In this document: positions 32,980 to 43,098 of the stretch, one piece after another
How the letters are laid out: each line of letters opens with the position of its first letter
Numbering within the stretch: the stretch's first letter is position 1
From: Ancylobacter gelatini
GTDB lineage: Bacteria; Pseudomonadota; Alphaproteobacteria; Rhizobiales; Xanthobacteraceae
DNA length: 64,000 nt
NCBI RefSeq assembly: GCF_022601675.1
Contig: NZ_JAKVIL010000007.1
Span: 124,001-188,000, forward strand
Direction of reading: 5' to 3'
Program-made: the position numbers and the translations under genes
The notes under the pieces: generated by a model
Databases searched by the model: none
The model's input: the letters and a program-made list of their open reading frames with translations, nothing else
What the model was told of the DNA's origin: nothing

Positions 32980-33432
32980 ATGACAGACCTCACCATCAAT
33001 GGTTCCCGCCGCAGCGTCGATGTCCCGGATGAGACCCCGCTGCTGTGGGTGCTGCGCGACGTGCTGGGCATGACCGGTACCAAGTTCGGCTGCGGTATCG
33101 CCCAGTGCGGGGCGTGCACCGTGCATCTCGATGGCGTGGCGGTGCGCTCGTGCCAGCTTGCCGTCGGCGATGTGGGCACGCAGGCAATCACCACTATCGA
33201 GGGCGTCGGTGCCACCCCGGAGGGCGCGAAGGTCCAGAAAGCCTGGCTCGACCTCGAAGTGATCCAGTGCGGCTACTGCCAGCCGGGGCAGATCATGTCG
33301 GCGGCGGCGCTGCTCGCGGCCAATCCCGCCCCGAACGATGCCGCCATCGATGCGGCGATGGCCGGCAATCTGTGCCGCTGCGGCACGTATGTACGCATCC
33401 GCGAGGGGATCAAGCATGCTGCGCGATCTTGA
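32980..33432 (+). CDS. [2Fe-2S] subunit of a molybdenum hydroxylase (IorA/aldehyde dehydrogenase type)
   Basis: A 150-residue small subunit of the xanthine oxidase family. The plant-ferredoxin-like domain has [18 protein letters not shown] (proximal cluster), and the helical domain has [18 protein letters not shown] and [15 protein letters not shown] (distal cluster). Electrons from the molybdenum centre pass through both clusters. No signal peptide is seen; such subunits are exported with the Tat-bearing large subunit. It overlaps the large-subunit gene by 17 bases. GAAGAGGG precedes the ATG. Confidence 0.93.
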   Translation: MTDLTINGSRRSVDVPDETPLLWVLRDVLGMTGTKFGCGIAQCGACTVHLDGVAVRSCQLAVGDVGTQAITTIEGVGATPEGAKVQKAWLDLEVIQCGYCQPGQIMSAAALLAANPAPNDAAIDAAMAGNLCRCGTYVRIREGIKHAARS

Positions 33433-35599
33433 GGACAATCACGGCCCGGCGCTGTCGCGGCGCGCCCTGCTGCGCGGCGGCGCGGCGGTTCTCGGCGGGC
33501 TGATGATCGGCATCGAACTGCCGGTGCGTCGCGCCCGGGCCGACGAGCCGGCTTCCACCGGCGCGCCGCTCAATGCCTTCGTGCATGTGCCGCCCGAGGG
33601 GCGCGTCGAGCTGATCATGCCGTCGGTCGAGATGGGGCAGGGCGCCTATACCTCGCAGGCCATGTGCCTTGCGGAGGAACTCGACATCGGCCTTGACCAG
33701 ATCATCGCGATCCATGCCCCGCCGGACCAGCCGAAATACGGCAACCCGCTCTTCGTGGTGCAGGCCACCGGCGGGTCGACCACCACAATGGCGTGGACCG
33801 AGCCGCTGCGCAAAGCCGGCGCGACGGCGCGGGCGATGCTGGTGGCCGCTGCCGCCGCCGAATGGGGCGTCGATCCGGCCACGCTGACCACGGAAAAGGG
33901 CATGGTCTCGGACCCCGGCAGCGGGCGGACGCTCGCCTACGGCGCGCTCGCCGACCGGGCGGCCACCGTGCCGCCGGCGGCGGAGGTCACGCTCAAGGAT
34001 CCCGCGCAGTTCCGTCTCATCGGGACGCCGGCTCACCGCATCGACACGCCGGACAAAGCCGTCGGCAAGACGGTCTATGGCATAGACGTCATCCGTCCGG
34101 GCATGAAATTCGCGGCGCTCATGGCCTCGCCGGTGATCGGCGGCACCGTGGCCCGTGTCGACGACGCGCCGGCCCTCGCCCAGCCCGGCGTGCGGCAGGT
34201 GGTGGTGCTGGACGATCTGGTCGCGGTGGTCGCCGACAACACATGGGCGGCCCAGCAGGGGCTCGCCGCGCTGGTCGTCGACTGGACGGCCGGCCCGCAT
34301 GCCGGGCTCGATCAGGCGCAGCTCTGGGCCGACATCGAGAAGGCCTCGCAGGGCCCCGGCGTCGTCGCGCAGAAGGAGGGCGAGGCTCTGGCCGCGCTGA
34401 ATGGCGGCACGCTGTTCGAGGCGAGCTATGAACTGCCCTTCCTCGCCCATACGCCGATGGAGCCGCTGAACTGCACCGTGCATGTGCATGACGGGCAATG
34501 CGAGATCTGGGTCGGCACCCAGGTGCCGGGCTTCTGCCAGATGGGCGCCGCCAAGGCGCTAGGCATCGATCCGTCAAAGGTGAGCGTCAACAACCACATC
34601 ATCGGCGGCGGATTCGGCCGACGGCTGGAGGCGGATTACGCCAAGATCGCCGCCCGCATCGCCGCGAAGGTCGACGGGCCGGTGAAGGTCACTTGGTCGC
34701 GCGAGGAGGATATCAAGCAGGATATCCTGCGCCCGCTCTATCACGACCGGCTGAAGGCGCGCGTCGAGAACGGCAAGGTGACGGCGTGGCATCATCGCGT
34801 GACCGGCGCCTCGATCCTCGCGCGCTGGCTGCCGCCCGCGTTCAAGAACGGCATCGACGGCGACGCCGTCGACGGGGCGGTGGATTCGCCCTACGGCTTC
34901 GACAGCGTGCTCGTCGAATATATTCGCCACGAATCCCCGGTTCCGGTCGGCTTCTGGCGGGGTGTCGGGCCGAACAGCAGCGTGTTCTCGGCCGAGAGCT
35001 TCCTCGACCTGATCGCGAAGCAGACCGGCGTCGATCCGGTCGACTTCCGGCGCGGCATGCTGGACAAGACGCCGCGCGCGCTCGCCGTGCTGAACGCGGC
35101 GGCTGCGAAGGCGCGCTGGGGCACGCCGGCGCCGGCCTCGCCGTCTGGTGCGCGGGTCGGGCGGGGCGTCGCGCTGATGCACGCTTTCGGCAGTTTCCTC
35201 GCCTGCGTCGCCGATGTGGCGATCGCCGATAGCGGCGATGTGCGCGTGACCCGCGTGGTCATCGCCGCCGATGTCGGGCGCGTCATCAATCCCGATATCG
35301 TGGTCGCGCAGATCCAGGGCGGCGCGACCTTCGGCATCACCACCGTGCTGCACGACGCCATCACCATCGAGGGCGGCAGCATCCAGCAGAGCAACTTTCA
35401 TGACTATCGGCTGATCCGCATCGACGAGATGCCGGCTATCGAGGTGGAGATCATCGGCAGCACGGAAAAGCCCGGCGGCATCGGCGAGCCGGGCACGGTG
35501 ATCGTGCAGCCGGCGGTCGCGAACGCCATCTTCGCCGCGACGGGCGTGCAGCTGACGCGGATGCCGGTCGACCCGGCCCGCATTGCCAAGGCGGTGTGA
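33416..35599 (+). CDS. Molybdopterin-binding large subunit of a periplasmic aldehyde/isoquinoline oxidoreductase (IorB type)
   Basis: A 727-residue protein. A twin-arginine signal [19 protein letters not shown] lies near residues 14-32, so the complex is exported folded. Molybdopterin-cytosine dinucleotide binding regions include [40 protein letters not shown] and [20 protein letters not shown]. The active-site Glu is in the C-terminal [20 protein letters not shown]. The family oxidises aldehydes or N-heterocycles. The ATG at 33416 overlaps the small subunit, which couples their translation. A cytochrome c follows 3 bases later as likely electron acceptor. Confidence 0.92.
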   Translation: MLRDLEDNHGPALSRRALLRGGAAVLGGLMIGIELPVRRARADEPASTGAPLNAFVHVPPEGRVELIMPSVEMGQGAYTSQAMCLAEELDIGLDQIIAIHAPPDQPKYGNPLFVVQATGGSTTTMAWTEPLRKAGATARAMLVAAAAAEWGVDPATLTTEKGMVSDPGSGRTLAYGALADRAATVPPAAEVTLKDPAQFRLIGTPAHRIDTPDKAVGKTVYGIDVIRPGMKFAALMASPVIGGTVARVDDAPALAQPGVRQVVVLDDLVAVVADNTWAAQQGLAALVVDWTAGPHAGLDQAQLWADIEKASQGPGVVAQKEGEALAALNGGTLFEASYELPFLAHTPMEPLNCTVHVHDGQCEIWVGTQVPGFCQMGAAKALGIDPSKVSVNNHIIGGGFGRRLEADYAKIAARIAAKVDGPVKVTWSREEDIKQDILRPLYHDRLKARVENGKVTAWHHRVTGASILARWLPPAFKNGIDGDAVDGAVDSPYGFDSVLVEYIRHESPVPVGFWRGVGPNSSVFSAESFLDLIAKQTGVDPVDFRRGMLDKTPRALAVLNAAAAKARWGTPAPASPSGARVGRGVALMHAFGSFLACVADVAIADSGDVRVTRVVIAADVGRVINPDIVVAQIQGGATFGITTVLHDAITIEGGSIQQSNFHDYRLIRIDEMPAIEVEIIGSTEKPGGIGEPGTVIVQPAVANAIFAATGVQLTRMPVDPARIAKAV

Positions 35600-35602
35600 A
35601 CC

Positions 35603-36940
35603 ATGCGCGCGAAAACACTGGTCTTCTCGGTGGCGGGTGCCGCTGTCGTCATTGGCGTCGTCGCTCTCGGCGTGGTTGGCTGGATGGTGCTCCAGCCCGG
35701 CCCCTACGGCTTCGCCGGTGGCGACCCGGTGGCCCTGGCCGACTACAAGGGTGCCTCGCCGACCGGCCTCCCGGTCGAGCTTGCGAGTGCGGACCCGGCG
35801 ACGACGCGCGAATACATCGCCCGCATGGGCGACTGCGAAGCCTGCCACACGGCCAAGGGCGGCCAGCCCTTCGCTGGCGGTCGGCCTTTCGTGCTGCCCT
35901 TCGGCACCATCTACACGCCGAACATCACGCCCGATCCCGAGACCGGCATCGGCACGTGGACCGACGCGCAGTTCCTTGATGCCGTCCATCGCGGCATCGC
36001 GCCGGATGGCTCGCGCTATTACCCGGCCTTCCCCTATCCCTCCTACACCCTCATGACCGACGAGGACGTGCTGGCCATCAAGGCGCATCTGTTCGCGCTG
36101 AAGCCGGTGAGGCAGGAAAACAAGCCGAACACCTTCGCCTTTCCCTTCAACCAGCGCTGGCTGATGGCGATCTGGGCGACGCTGTTCAATCCGGATGAAC
36201 GCTTCCGGCCGGTGCCGGAGCAGAGCCCGGAATGGAATCGCGGGGCCTATCTGGTCGAGGCCACCGGCCATTGCGGGGAGTGTCACACCCCGCGCAACCT
36301 GATGCAGGCGCTCGACCAGCGCCGGAAATTCGGCGGCGGCGTCGCCGAAGGCTGGAGCGCCTACAACATCAGCGCCGACAAGGTCAGCGGCGTTGGCGAC
36401 TGGTCGGCCGAGCAACTCGCCGCCTATCTCGCCGCCGGCCATGCGAAGGGGCGGGGAGCGGCCTCCGGCCCGATGGGCGAGGCGGTCGAGCTCAGCCTGT
36501 CGCACCTGACGCCCTCGGATATCGCCGCGATCGTCACCTATCTGAGGAGCGTGCCCCCGGTTGCCGGCGACCTGCCGGCGCTGGCGGGCGCCGCCCCGGC
36601 CACGCCGGTTCTCGCCAGCCTCGACAACCCGGTCGGTCAGCGCGTGTTTCAGGGCAATTGCGCGAGCTGCCATGACTGGACCGGCGCCGGCGCGGTCCGA
36701 AGCGAAGCGCAACTCACCGGCGTGCGCGGCGTCAACGATCCGAGCGGCACCAATGTCGCGCTGATGGTGCTGCACGGTTCCGGCCCGACCTGGCCCGGCC
36801 ACCCCTACATGCCCGGCTTCGGCCACGCCTATTCCAACGCGGAAGTGGCCGCCGTCGCCAATTACGTCACCGCCCGCTTCGGTGCCGCGCCCTCTGGACT
36901 CACCGCCGCCGACATCGCAAGGCTACGGGAGATGGAGTGA
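35603..36940 (+). CDS. Membrane-anchored tri-haem cytochrome c, electron acceptor of the molybdenum hydroxylase
   Basis: A 445-residue protein with an uncleaved N-terminal helix (about residues 8-30) and three c-type haem motifs: CEACH near 75, CGECH near 223 and CASCH near 352. Candidate axial Met residues follow each. The layout matches the cytochrome subunit of membrane alcohol dehydrogenases and of IorB-type aldehyde dehydrogenases. It starts 3 bases after the large subunit. It would carry electrons from the [2Fe-2S] subunit to the respiratory chain. Confidence 0.92.
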   Translation: MRAKTLVFSVAGAAVVIGVVALGVVGWMVLQPGPYGFAGGDPVALADYKGASPTGLPVELASADPATTREYIARMGDCEACHTAKGGQPFAGGRPFVLPFGTIYTPNITPDPETGIGTWTDAQFLDAVHRGIAPDGSRYYPAFPYPSYTLMTDEDVLAIKAHLFALKPVRQENKPNTFAFPFNQRWLMAIWATLFNPDERFRPVPEQSPEWNRGAYLVEATGHCGECHTPRNLMQALDQRRKFGGGVAEGWSAYNISADKVSGVGDWSAEQLAAYLAAGHAKGRGAASGPMGEAVELSLSHLTPSDIAAIVTYLRSVPPVAGDLPALAGAAPATPVLASLDNPVGQRVFQGNCASCHDWTGAGAVRSEAQLTGVRGVNDPSGTNVALMVLHGSGPTWPGHPYMPGFGHAYSNAEVAAVANYVTARFGAAPSGLTAADIARLREME

Positions 36941-37008
36941 GCAGGCTGGAGGCCGCCCATCCAGTGCCGCCTGCGGCCGCAGGTTCCGACCGCAGCGAGA
37001 GAGACGCC

Positions 37009-38022
37009 ATGCCAACCCCACCCGCAGCCAGCCCCCGCATTCCTCTCGTGCCCGCCTCCTATTTCGGCATGGTTCTCGGTCTCGCCGGGCTCGGCGGGAC
37101 GTGGCGCGCCGCCCATCTTGCCTGGGGCTTGCCCTCCCTCGTCGGCGAGGTGATCCTGCTGATCGCCGGGCTGGTCTGGGTCGTGGTCACCGCGCTCTAT
37201 GCGTTGAAATGGATCGTGGCGCGGGAGGCGGCGCTGGTCGAGGCCGCCCATCCGATCCAGTGCTGCTTCATCGGCCTCGCGGGCGTGGCGACGATGCTGG
37301 TGGCCGGCGGGCTTATTCCCTATTCCCATGGTGCGGCCCTCGCGCTTTACATCGCGGGCGCTGTGTTCACGCTCGGCTTCGCCATCTGGCGCACCGGCGG
37401 GTTGTGGCTCGGTGAGCGCGACCACAGCCACACGACGGCGGTGCTCTATCTGCCGACGGTTGCCGGCAGTTTTGTCATCGGCACGGTGGGCGGCGCTCTG
37501 GGGCTCGCCGATCTCGGCCAGTTTTTCTTCGGCATGGGCTTCTTCGGCTGGCTCGCCATCGAATCCGTGCTGCTCCACCGGATGCTGACCGCGCCGAACA
37601 TGGCGAGCGCGCTGCGGCCGACCCTCGGCATTCAGCTGGCGCCGCCCGTGGTGGGCGCGGTGTCGCTGATTGCGGTGGCCCCGCAGGCGCCGTTCCTGTT
37701 CGCCCATGCCATGATCGGCTATGGCGTGATGCAGGCGCTCATCATCCTGCGGCTGTTGCCGTGGATCCTGCGCGAGCCTTTCGCGCCGTCCTACTGGGCC
37801 TTCACCTTCGGCGTGACCGCTCTGGCCACCGCGCCGATCCGCCTCATCGCGCTCGGCGACGATGGCACGGTCCGCTATCTCGCCCCGGTGCTGTTCGTCT
37901 TCGCCAATGCCGTCGTGCTGATCGTGGCTCTGGGCACGCTCCACCGATTGGCCAACGGCCGTCTGCTGACCGCGCCGGCCCCGTCACCACTGCCGGCGCC
38001 ACCCGCCCGCGCCGACGGCTGA
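37009..38022 (+). CDS. TehA/SLAC1-type (tellurite resistance/dicarboxylate transporter) membrane protein
   Basis: A 337-residue protein with about ten helices, from PLVPASYFGMVLGLAGLGGT to the C-terminal VLFVFANAVVLIVALGTLHR. The start motif PxSxFGxVxGxAGL is typical of the TDT family, whose members are anion channels or carry malate or tellurite-related stress. The ATG at 37009 has GAGAGAG upstream; a GTG at 36937 overlapping the cytochrome stop is the alternative. It is co-directional with the molybdenum hydroxylase operon. Its contribution there is unknown. Confidence 0.82.
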   Translation: MPTPPAASPRIPLVPASYFGMVLGLAGLGGTWRAAHLAWGLPSLVGEVILLIAGLVWVVVTALYALKWIVAREAALVEAAHPIQCCFIGLAGVATMLVAGGLIPYSHGAALALYIAGAVFTLGFAIWRTGGLWLGERDHSHTTAVLYLPTVAGSFVIGTVGGALGLADLGQFFFGMGFFGWLAIESVLLHRMLTAPNMASALRPTLGIQLAPPVVGAVSLIAVAPQAPFLFAHAMIGYGVMQALIILRLLPWILREPFAPSYWAFTFGVTALATAPIRLIALGDDGTVRYLAPVLFVFANAVVLIVALGTLHRLANGRLLTAPAPSPLPAPPARADG

Positions 38023-38035
38023 CGCCGGCCCGATC

Positions 38036-38692
38036 TCATCGCCATCCCCGCCCGCTCTGGCCGGGGGAGGTGGAGACGTACTGGATCGCCCTGCGGACCA
38101 GTTCCGGGAGCGTGGCGGCGTCGAGTTTCACCTTCAGCTGCGAGCAGGTATTGGCGACCGTCTTGTAGCTCAGGCCCAGTTCCTCGGCGATCTGGGTGTA
38201 ATCCCGGCCCTCGGCCAGCAGCGAAAGGGTCTGCAACTCGCGGGGCGTGACATCCCCCAGCGGGGTGTCGCCGCGGGCATTCAGCATCGCCACCTGAACC
38301 GCGAGGTCGGGGCTGATATAAGGGTGGCCGCGCCTTATCCGGTCGAAGGCTTCCAGCAGGGCGCCCGGCGCGGTGTCCTTCAGCACATAGCCATTGGCCC
38401 CGGCCTCCAGCGCGCGGCTGGCGATCACCGGATCGCCATGCATGGAGAACACCAGGATCGGCATCCGCGAGCTCTGGGCGCGCAGGCGGCGCACCAGCAA
38501 CAGCCCGCTCAGCCCGTTGCCCTGCAGGGACAGGTCGATGATCACCACATCGGGCTTCTCGCGGCGGAACAGGCGATAGCCCGCCAGCACCGTTCCCGCC
38601 TCCAGCACGCGCTCGACGCCGGCATCCTCCAGCAGGCGGCGGCATCCCTGCAGCACGATGGGATGGTCATCGATGACAAGGACGCTGGTCAT
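38036..38692 (-). CDS. moxX: NarL/FixJ-type response regulator (moxX position)
   Basis: A 218-residue response regulator. The receiver domain has the phosphorylation Asp53 in VIIDLSLQG, the acidic pair VIDDH at 7-10, and Lys in ANGYVLKD. The LuxR-type helix-turn-helix spans about 145-205 (TPRELQTLSLLAEGRDYTQI, LGLSYKTVANTCSQLKVKLD). Its ATG overlaps the kinase stop by 1-4 bases. Together with the kinase and lipoprotein genes facing mxaF, the order matches moxZYX of Paracoccus denitrificans, which activates methanol dehydrogenase expression. The symbol rests on this context. Confidence 0.85.
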   Translation of the reverse strand: MTSVLVIDDHPIVLQGCRRLLEDAGVERVLEAGTVLAGYRLFRREKPDVVIIDLSLQGNGLSGLLLVRRLRAQSSRMPILVFSMHGDPVIASRALEAGANGYVLKDTAPGALLEAFDRIRRGHPYISPDLAVQVAMLNARGDTPLGDVTPRELQTLSLLAEGRDYTQIAEELGLSYKTVANTCSQLKVKLDAATLPELVRRAIQYVSTSPGQSGRGWR

Positions 38693-40116
38693 CAGGCGGA
38701 GGCCCTTTTCCGGTTGGTCGCGCCGGCGTCGCCGGCAGGGGTGGGAATGCTGATCGAAACCCGGGTCCCGCGGGGCTGGTTCGGCGTGATACGCCAGTTG
38801 CCACCCAGCACGCTGATGCGTTCCTCAATGCCGATGAGGCCGTAACCCGGCAGCGCGCCGGGTTCAAAGCCGGAGCCGTCATCGGCAATGAGCAGGGCGA
38901 TGCGCCCGTCCTCGCTCTTCGCTTCTATCGAGATGTTCCGCGCACCGCCATGGCGCAGGGCATTGGTCGCCGCCTCCTGAATGCAGCGATAGACCGTGAG
39001 GTCGATGCAATCGCCATAGCGCTCCACCAGGCCCTCGGTGGAAAGCTGGAACTGCCGGTCGGGGGCGTGGCTCTCAAAATCGGCGACAAGGTCGGCGATC
39101 ACCGCGGCCAGCGGCACATGGCCGAGCGCCATGGGCCGGATGCGGCGCAGCAGGCGACGGTTCAGCCCCTGGATGCGATCGATGATCTCGACCATGGTCG
39201 CGCTCCGCTCCCCGATGCGGCGGGCGAGTTCCGGCTCGGCCCGCGCGGAGAGGCGGACCAGCGATTCCAGATTGGCGCGCAGGCCGAACACGCAGGGTCC
39301 GAGTTCGTCGTGCAACTCCGAGGCGATCTCGCGGCGCTCGTCGTCCTGCACCCGGATCAGCCGCTCGTTGAGCTGCGCGTTGTCGTCGCGCGCCAGCTTC
39401 AAGGCCGCTCCGAGCGCGTTGAAACGATCGGTTATCATGGCGAGTTCGCGCACGCTCGGCGTCGGCAGCCGATGCTCGAAGCGCCCGGCCTCCAGTTCGG
39501 AGAGCCCGGCGGACAGCGTCTTCAGCGGCATGAGCAACCGCCCCAGCACGACATAGAGCGCGGCAAGGATGGCGAGGTTGACGGCGACCGCCAGCAAGGC
39601 GAGCGCCGACATGTCCTCCCAGACCTCCTCGATCTCGTCGGAGGCCTCGCCCGCCACCACGACCCGGCCAAGCATCCGGCCATCCGCGACCACGGGAAAG
39701 GCGCGCTCGGGCCGCGCCACGGTGATGAGGGCGGTGAACCAGCCCGGCACCTCCCGTTCATCCGCCGCGTGTTCCCCCTCGTCGGCTGTGGAGGGGACAT
39801 CGATCACCCGGCCATCGGCGGATTCGATGCGCAGGCGCACATGGCGCACACCCCCGAGATGCAGCGGCAGCCGAGCGAGAGCATCGGAGCCCGCGCCCTC
39901 CGAGGTGACGCGCTCCACCCGGTCCTGCACCAGACGCTCGGCGACGGCGAGCGAGGACAGGATTTCGGCTTCCGTGGCGCGCCGGGCATTGGCGATCACC
40001 ACCACCAGGGCGACCAGCGCGGCGCACAGATTGATCGCGATCACCGCCGTCATCACCTGCCAGCGCAGCGAGCGGTGGCGCGGGAATCCCGAAGCCGGTC
40101 CCGGTACGAAGGCCAT
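38692..40116 (-). CDS. moxY: Sensor histidine kinase (moxY position)
   Basis: A 474-residue membrane kinase. Helix 1 is at about 21-43 and helix 2 at about 170-192, bracketing a 125-residue periplasmic sensor. HAMP follows, then a HisKA_3 dimerisation domain with His269 in ASELHDELGPCVFGLRANLE, and an HATPase domain with CIQEAATNALRHGG, IADDGSGFEPG and GLIGIEERISVLGG. It overlaps the preceding stop (TGATG at 40114-40118). By position and family it is the partner of the adjacent regulator. What the sensor detects is unknown; methanol or its oxidation state is a guess. Confidence 0.86.
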   Translation of the reverse strand: MAFVPGPASGFPRHRSLRWQVMTAVIAINLCAALVALVVVIANARRATEAEILSSLAVAERLVQDRVERVTSEGAGSDALARLPLHLGGVRHVRLRIESADGRVIDVPSTADEGEHAADEREVPGWFTALITVARPERAFPVVADGRMLGRVVVAGEASDEIEEVWEDMSALALLAVAVNLAILAALYVVLGRLLMPLKTLSAGLSELEAGRFEHRLPTPSVRELAMITDRFNALGAALKLARDDNAQLNERLIRVQDDERREIASELHDELGPCVFGLRANLESLVRLSARAEPELARRIGERSATMVEIIDRIQGLNRRLLRRIRPMALGHVPLAAVIADLVADFESHAPDRQFQLSTEGLVERYGDCIDLTVYRCIQEAATNALRHGGARNISIEAKSEDGRIALLIADDGSGFEPGALPGYGLIGIEERISVLGGNWRITPNQPRGTRVSISIPTPAGDAGATNRKRASA

Positions 40117-40634
40117 CACGGCGCGCCTCCCGGTTGCGCTTCGGCCTTCAAGGCGGCGAAGCTCGCCTCGCGGGAGAGGCCCTGGGCGCGCAGATTGTAA
40201 TAGTGCTGGCACAGATCGCTGAAGCCGGCCCGCGCGCCCTTTCCGGCAAAGGCGGCAAAGCCCGCGATGATCTCTTCGGCGCTCTCCTTGATCCCGATCT
40301 CGCCGAGCATGGCTTCGAGTTGCACCGCGCGATTGGCGATCATCCGGTCCGTTTCGCCGAAGCGTTCATCGGCATCGGCAAGGCGCGCGTGCCAGCCGGC
40401 GACGGCGGGTGCGTCGGGCGAGAGATCGTGCCCTGAATCCCGGCTTGCGAGCCACAGCCCGGGCGGTGTTCCGTCGGTCGGCTGCAGCCAGGTCTTGCGG
40501 GCGATCTCATTGCTGGCCGACGCCGTGACGCGCTCGCGCGATTCCGGCTGCGCCTCGTCGGAGCAGCCGGCGAGGGCAAAAGCGGCGACCGCTCCAAGGA
40601 CGGCGCCGGCAAGGCGAGGCGATCTGGCGTTCAT
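40116..40634 (-). CDS. Lipoprotein of unknown function upstream of the kinase (moxZ position)
   Basis: A 172-residue predicted lipoprotein: the signal ends in the lipobox FALAGC, Cys24. The mature part begins with a polar stretch, then predicted helices (DADERFGETDRMIANRAVQL, KESAEEIIAGFAAFAGKGAR, SDLCQHYYNLRAQGLSREAS). It has no recognised catalytic motif. The gene heads the three-gene operon with the kinase and regulator, overlapping the kinase start. A periplasmic accessory or sensory role is inferred from this. It occupies the place of moxZ, but similarity to MoxZ itself is not something I can confirm. Confidence 0.6.
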   Translation of the reverse strand: MNARSPRLAGAVLGAVAAFALAGCSDEAQPESRERVTASASNEIARKTWLQPTDGTPPGLWLASRDSGHDLSPDAPAVAGWHARLADADERFGETDRMIANRAVQLEAMLGEIGIKESAEEIIAGFAAFAGKGARAGFSDLCQHYYNLRAQGLSREASFAALKAEAQPGGAP

Positions 40635-41088
40635 TTATACTTATGATGTTCTTATAAATATTACTTGAGCGATCCTCATCTTTTACCTCGATGTCGGCCA
40701 GTCGCGCGATTCCGAGACGCGTGAGGAATCGAAGCGGCGGCGGTCGGTAAGGTTCAAGACTTTGGAATGGAAACATTTTTGCGAGGCGGCGGCAAGCGTT
40801 CCGGCCCGCTTCGGCGAAAACGCTCCTGACTCAGGGAAAAGTTCCCGGCCAGAATTTCCATCTTGCCTAAAGACACGAATGAACTTCGACGCGAACAATA
40901 ACATCAGGATCGAACGAAATAATTAGAAGATCATAAGAAATTCACTTCCCCTTAGAAACAACGCCCAGCGGAAACGCCATACCCGCGGGGCGGGAAGAAG
41001 TGGATCGAAGAAATCCGTCCTCGCTCGCGGCAACGCGCCGGAGAAAGAGGCGGAACGGCCTGGGAAATGGAAACGCGAGGGAAGTCCA
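40635..41088. promoter_or_regulatory. Divergent mox/mxa control region with a candidate mxaF promoter
   Basis: This 454-base gap separates the leftward lipoprotein-kinase-regulator operon from mxaF and is AT-rich for this window. TAGAAA at 40953-40958 equals the -10 hexamer described for Methylobacterium mxaF, with AAGATC (compare AAGACA) at 40927-40932, 20 bases upstream. This would give a leader of about 125 bases. An inverted repeat ATTTATA-N13-TATAAAT at 40633-40659 overlaps the lipoprotein start codon. The mxaF ribosome site GAGGGAAG is at 41077-41084. The promoter match is suggestive only. Confidence 0.4.
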
Positions 41089-42993
41089 ATGAGTCGACTG
41101 CACTCTTCAGTGTCGGCACTCTCCGTCGTCGCCGCTCTGGCGGCCGCTGTCAGCTTCGGCGCTTCGGTGCCTGCGGCTGCGAACGACAAATTGGTCGAGC
41201 TGTCGAAGAATACCGACAACTGGCCGATGACCGGCAAGAACTACAGCGCCAACAATTACAGCGAGGCCAATCAGGTCACCAAGGAGAACGTCAAGAACCT
41301 CAAGGCCGCCTGGTCGTTCTCCACCGGCGTGCTGAGCGGGCATGAAGGCACTCCGCTGGTCGTCGACGGCGTGATGTATATTCACTCGCCGTTCCCGAAC
41401 ACGACCTTCGCCGTCGGTCTCGACGATCCCGGCAAGATCCTGTGGCAGCACAAGCCCAAGCAGAACCCGACCGCCCGCGCGGTGGCCTGTTGCGACGTGG
41501 TCAATCGCGGCCTCGCCTATTGGCCCGGCAATGACAAGGTCGGCCCGCTGATCCTCAAGACCCAGCTCGACGGCAATGTCGTGGCGCTCAACGCCAAGAC
41601 CGGCGAGGAGTACTGGAAGCTGGAGAATTCCGACATCAAGGTCGGCTCCACCCTCACCATCGCGCCTTACGTGGTGAAGGACACCGTGCTGATCGGCTCC
41701 TCGGGCGCCGAACTCGGCGTGCGCGGCTATGTCACCGCCTACGACATCCCGACCGGCGCCCAGAAGTGGCGCGCCTATGCCACCGGCCCGGATGAGGAAG
41801 TGCGGCTCAGCGACGACTTCAACAGTGCCAACCCGCATTACGGCCAGAAGGGCCTCGGCCAGGCGACCTGGGAAGGCGAGGCCTGGAAGATCGGCGGCGG
41901 CACCAACTGGGGCTGGTACGCCTTCGATCCGGGCACCAACCTGTTCTATTACGGCTCGGGCAACCCGGCGCCGTGGAACGAGACCATGCGGCCGGGCGAC
42001 AACAAGTGGACCATGACCATCTGGGGTCGCGACATCGACACCGGCATGGCCAAGTTCGGCTACCAGAAGACCCCGCACGACGAATGGGACTATGCCGGCG
42101 TCAACGTCATGATGCTGTCCGAGCAGCAGGACAAGGAAGGGAAGATGCGCAAGCTTCTCACCCATCCCGACCGCAACGGCATCGTCTACACGCTCGATCG
42201 CGAGAATGGCGACCTGATCTCCGCCGACAAGATCGACGACACGGTCAACTGGGTGAAGCAGGTCGACCTCAAGACCGGCCTGCCGCAGCGCGACCCGGAA
42301 TATGCCACGCGCATGGACCACAAGGGCCGCGACATCTGCCCCTCGGCGATGGGCTACCACAACCAGGGCCACGACTCCTACGACCCGGAGCGCAAGTCCT
42401 TCTTCATGGGCATCAACCATATCTGCATGGACTGGGAGCCCTTCATGCTTCCCTACCGTGCCGGCCAGTTCTTCGTCGGCGCGACCCTGTGGATGTATCC
42501 CGGCCCGAAGGGCGACCGCCAGACCTATGAAGGTCTCGGCCAGGTGAAGGCCTACGACTCCATCAACAACAAGTACAAGTGGGAAGTGATGGAGCGCTTC
42601 GCGGCCTGGGGCGGCACGCTCGCCACGGCCGGCGGCGTGGTGTTCTACGGAACGCTCGACGGCTTCATCAAGGCCCGCGACAGCGACACCGGCGAGCTGC
42701 TGTGGAAGTTCAAGCTGCCGTCCGGCGTCATCGGTCATCCCATGACCTACACCCATAACGGCACGCAGTACGTCGCCATTTATTACGGTGTCGGCGGCTG
42801 GCCGGGTGTCGGCCTGGTGTTCGACCTGAACGACCCGACCGCCGGCCTCGGCTCGGTGGGCGCGTTCAAGCAGCTCCAGCACTACACCCAGATGGGTGGC
42901 GGCGTGATGGTGTTCTCGCTCGACGGCAAGGGTCCCTATGACGATCCGAAGGTCGGCGAATACTCGACCGAGATCATCCGCACCAGCAACTGA
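41089..42993 (+). CDS. mxaF: Methanol dehydrogenase large subunit, calcium-type MxaF
   Basis: A 634-residue periplasmic PQQ enzyme oxidising methanol to formaldehyde. A signal peptide ends near residue 32. The eight-bladed propeller carries the vicinal disulfide Cys134-Cys135 (AVACCDVV) over the cofactor. Metal and catalytic residues are Glu208 (SGAELG), Asn292 (GSGNPAPW) and Asp334 ([10 protein letters not shown]). Two residues after Asp334 is Ala336; lanthanide-dependent XoxF enzymes have Asp there, so this is the Ca form. It heads mxaFJGI and beyond. Confidence 0.97.
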   Translation: MSRLHSSVSALSVVAALAAAVSFGASVPAAANDKLVELSKNTDNWPMTGKNYSANNYSEANQVTKENVKNLKAAWSFSTGVLSGHEGTPLVVDGVMYIHSPFPNTTFAVGLDDPGKILWQHKPKQNPTARAVACCDVVNRGLAYWPGNDKVGPLILKTQLDGNVVALNAKTGEEYWKLENSDIKVGSTLTIAPYVVKDTVLIGSSGAELGVRGYVTAYDIPTGAQKWRAYATGPDEEVRLSDDFNSANPHYGQKGLGQATWEGEAWKIGGGTNWGWYAFDPGTNLFYYGSGNPAPWNETMRPGDNKWTMTIWGRDIDTGMAKFGYQKTPHDEWDYAGVNVMMLSEQQDKEGKMRKLLTHPDRNGIVYTLDRENGDLISADKIDDTVNWVKQVDLKTGLPQRDPEYATRMDHKGRDICPSAMGYHNQGHDSYDPERKSFFMGINHICMDWEPFMLPYRAGQFFVGATLWMYPGPKGDRQTYEGLGQVKAYDSINNKYKWEVMERFAAWGGTLATAGGVVFYGTLDGFIKARDSDTGELLWKFKLPSGVIGHPMTYTHNGTQYVAIYYGVGGWPGVGLVFDLNDPTAGLGSVGAFKQLQHYTQMGGGVMVFSLDGKGPYDDPKVGEYSTEIIRTSN

Positions 42994-43008
42994 TCGTCCG
43001 CTCCGGAA

Positions 43009-43042
43009 CCGCCCGCCGCGCTGTTCTCCGCGCGACGGGCGG
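43009..43042 (+). other. Hairpin between mxaF and mxaJ
   Basis: CCGCCCG pairs with CGGGCGG, then after one mismatch CGCGC pairs with GCGCG around an eight-base loop. It lies 16 bases after the mxaF stop and has no T tract. It may protect the 3' end of a processed mxaF message or attenuate read-through, giving excess mxaF product. Confidence 0.55.
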
Positions 43043-43098
43043 CACCGGCCCTGAAATCCCTTGGGAATGCGTGTGCATCCGTCTCGGAGGAATGTTTC

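Noticed and set aside
40870..40875. Exact AAGACA hexamer upstream of mxaF as the -35 element
   Set aside because: No TAGAAA or other reasonable -10 is found 16-20 bases downstream, so the weaker pair at 40927/40953 was preferred.
41089..42993. MxaF as a lanthanide-dependent XoxF
   Set aside because: The diagnostic Asp two residues after the catalytic Asp is Ala336, and mxaG and mxaI follow, which fits the calcium enzyme.
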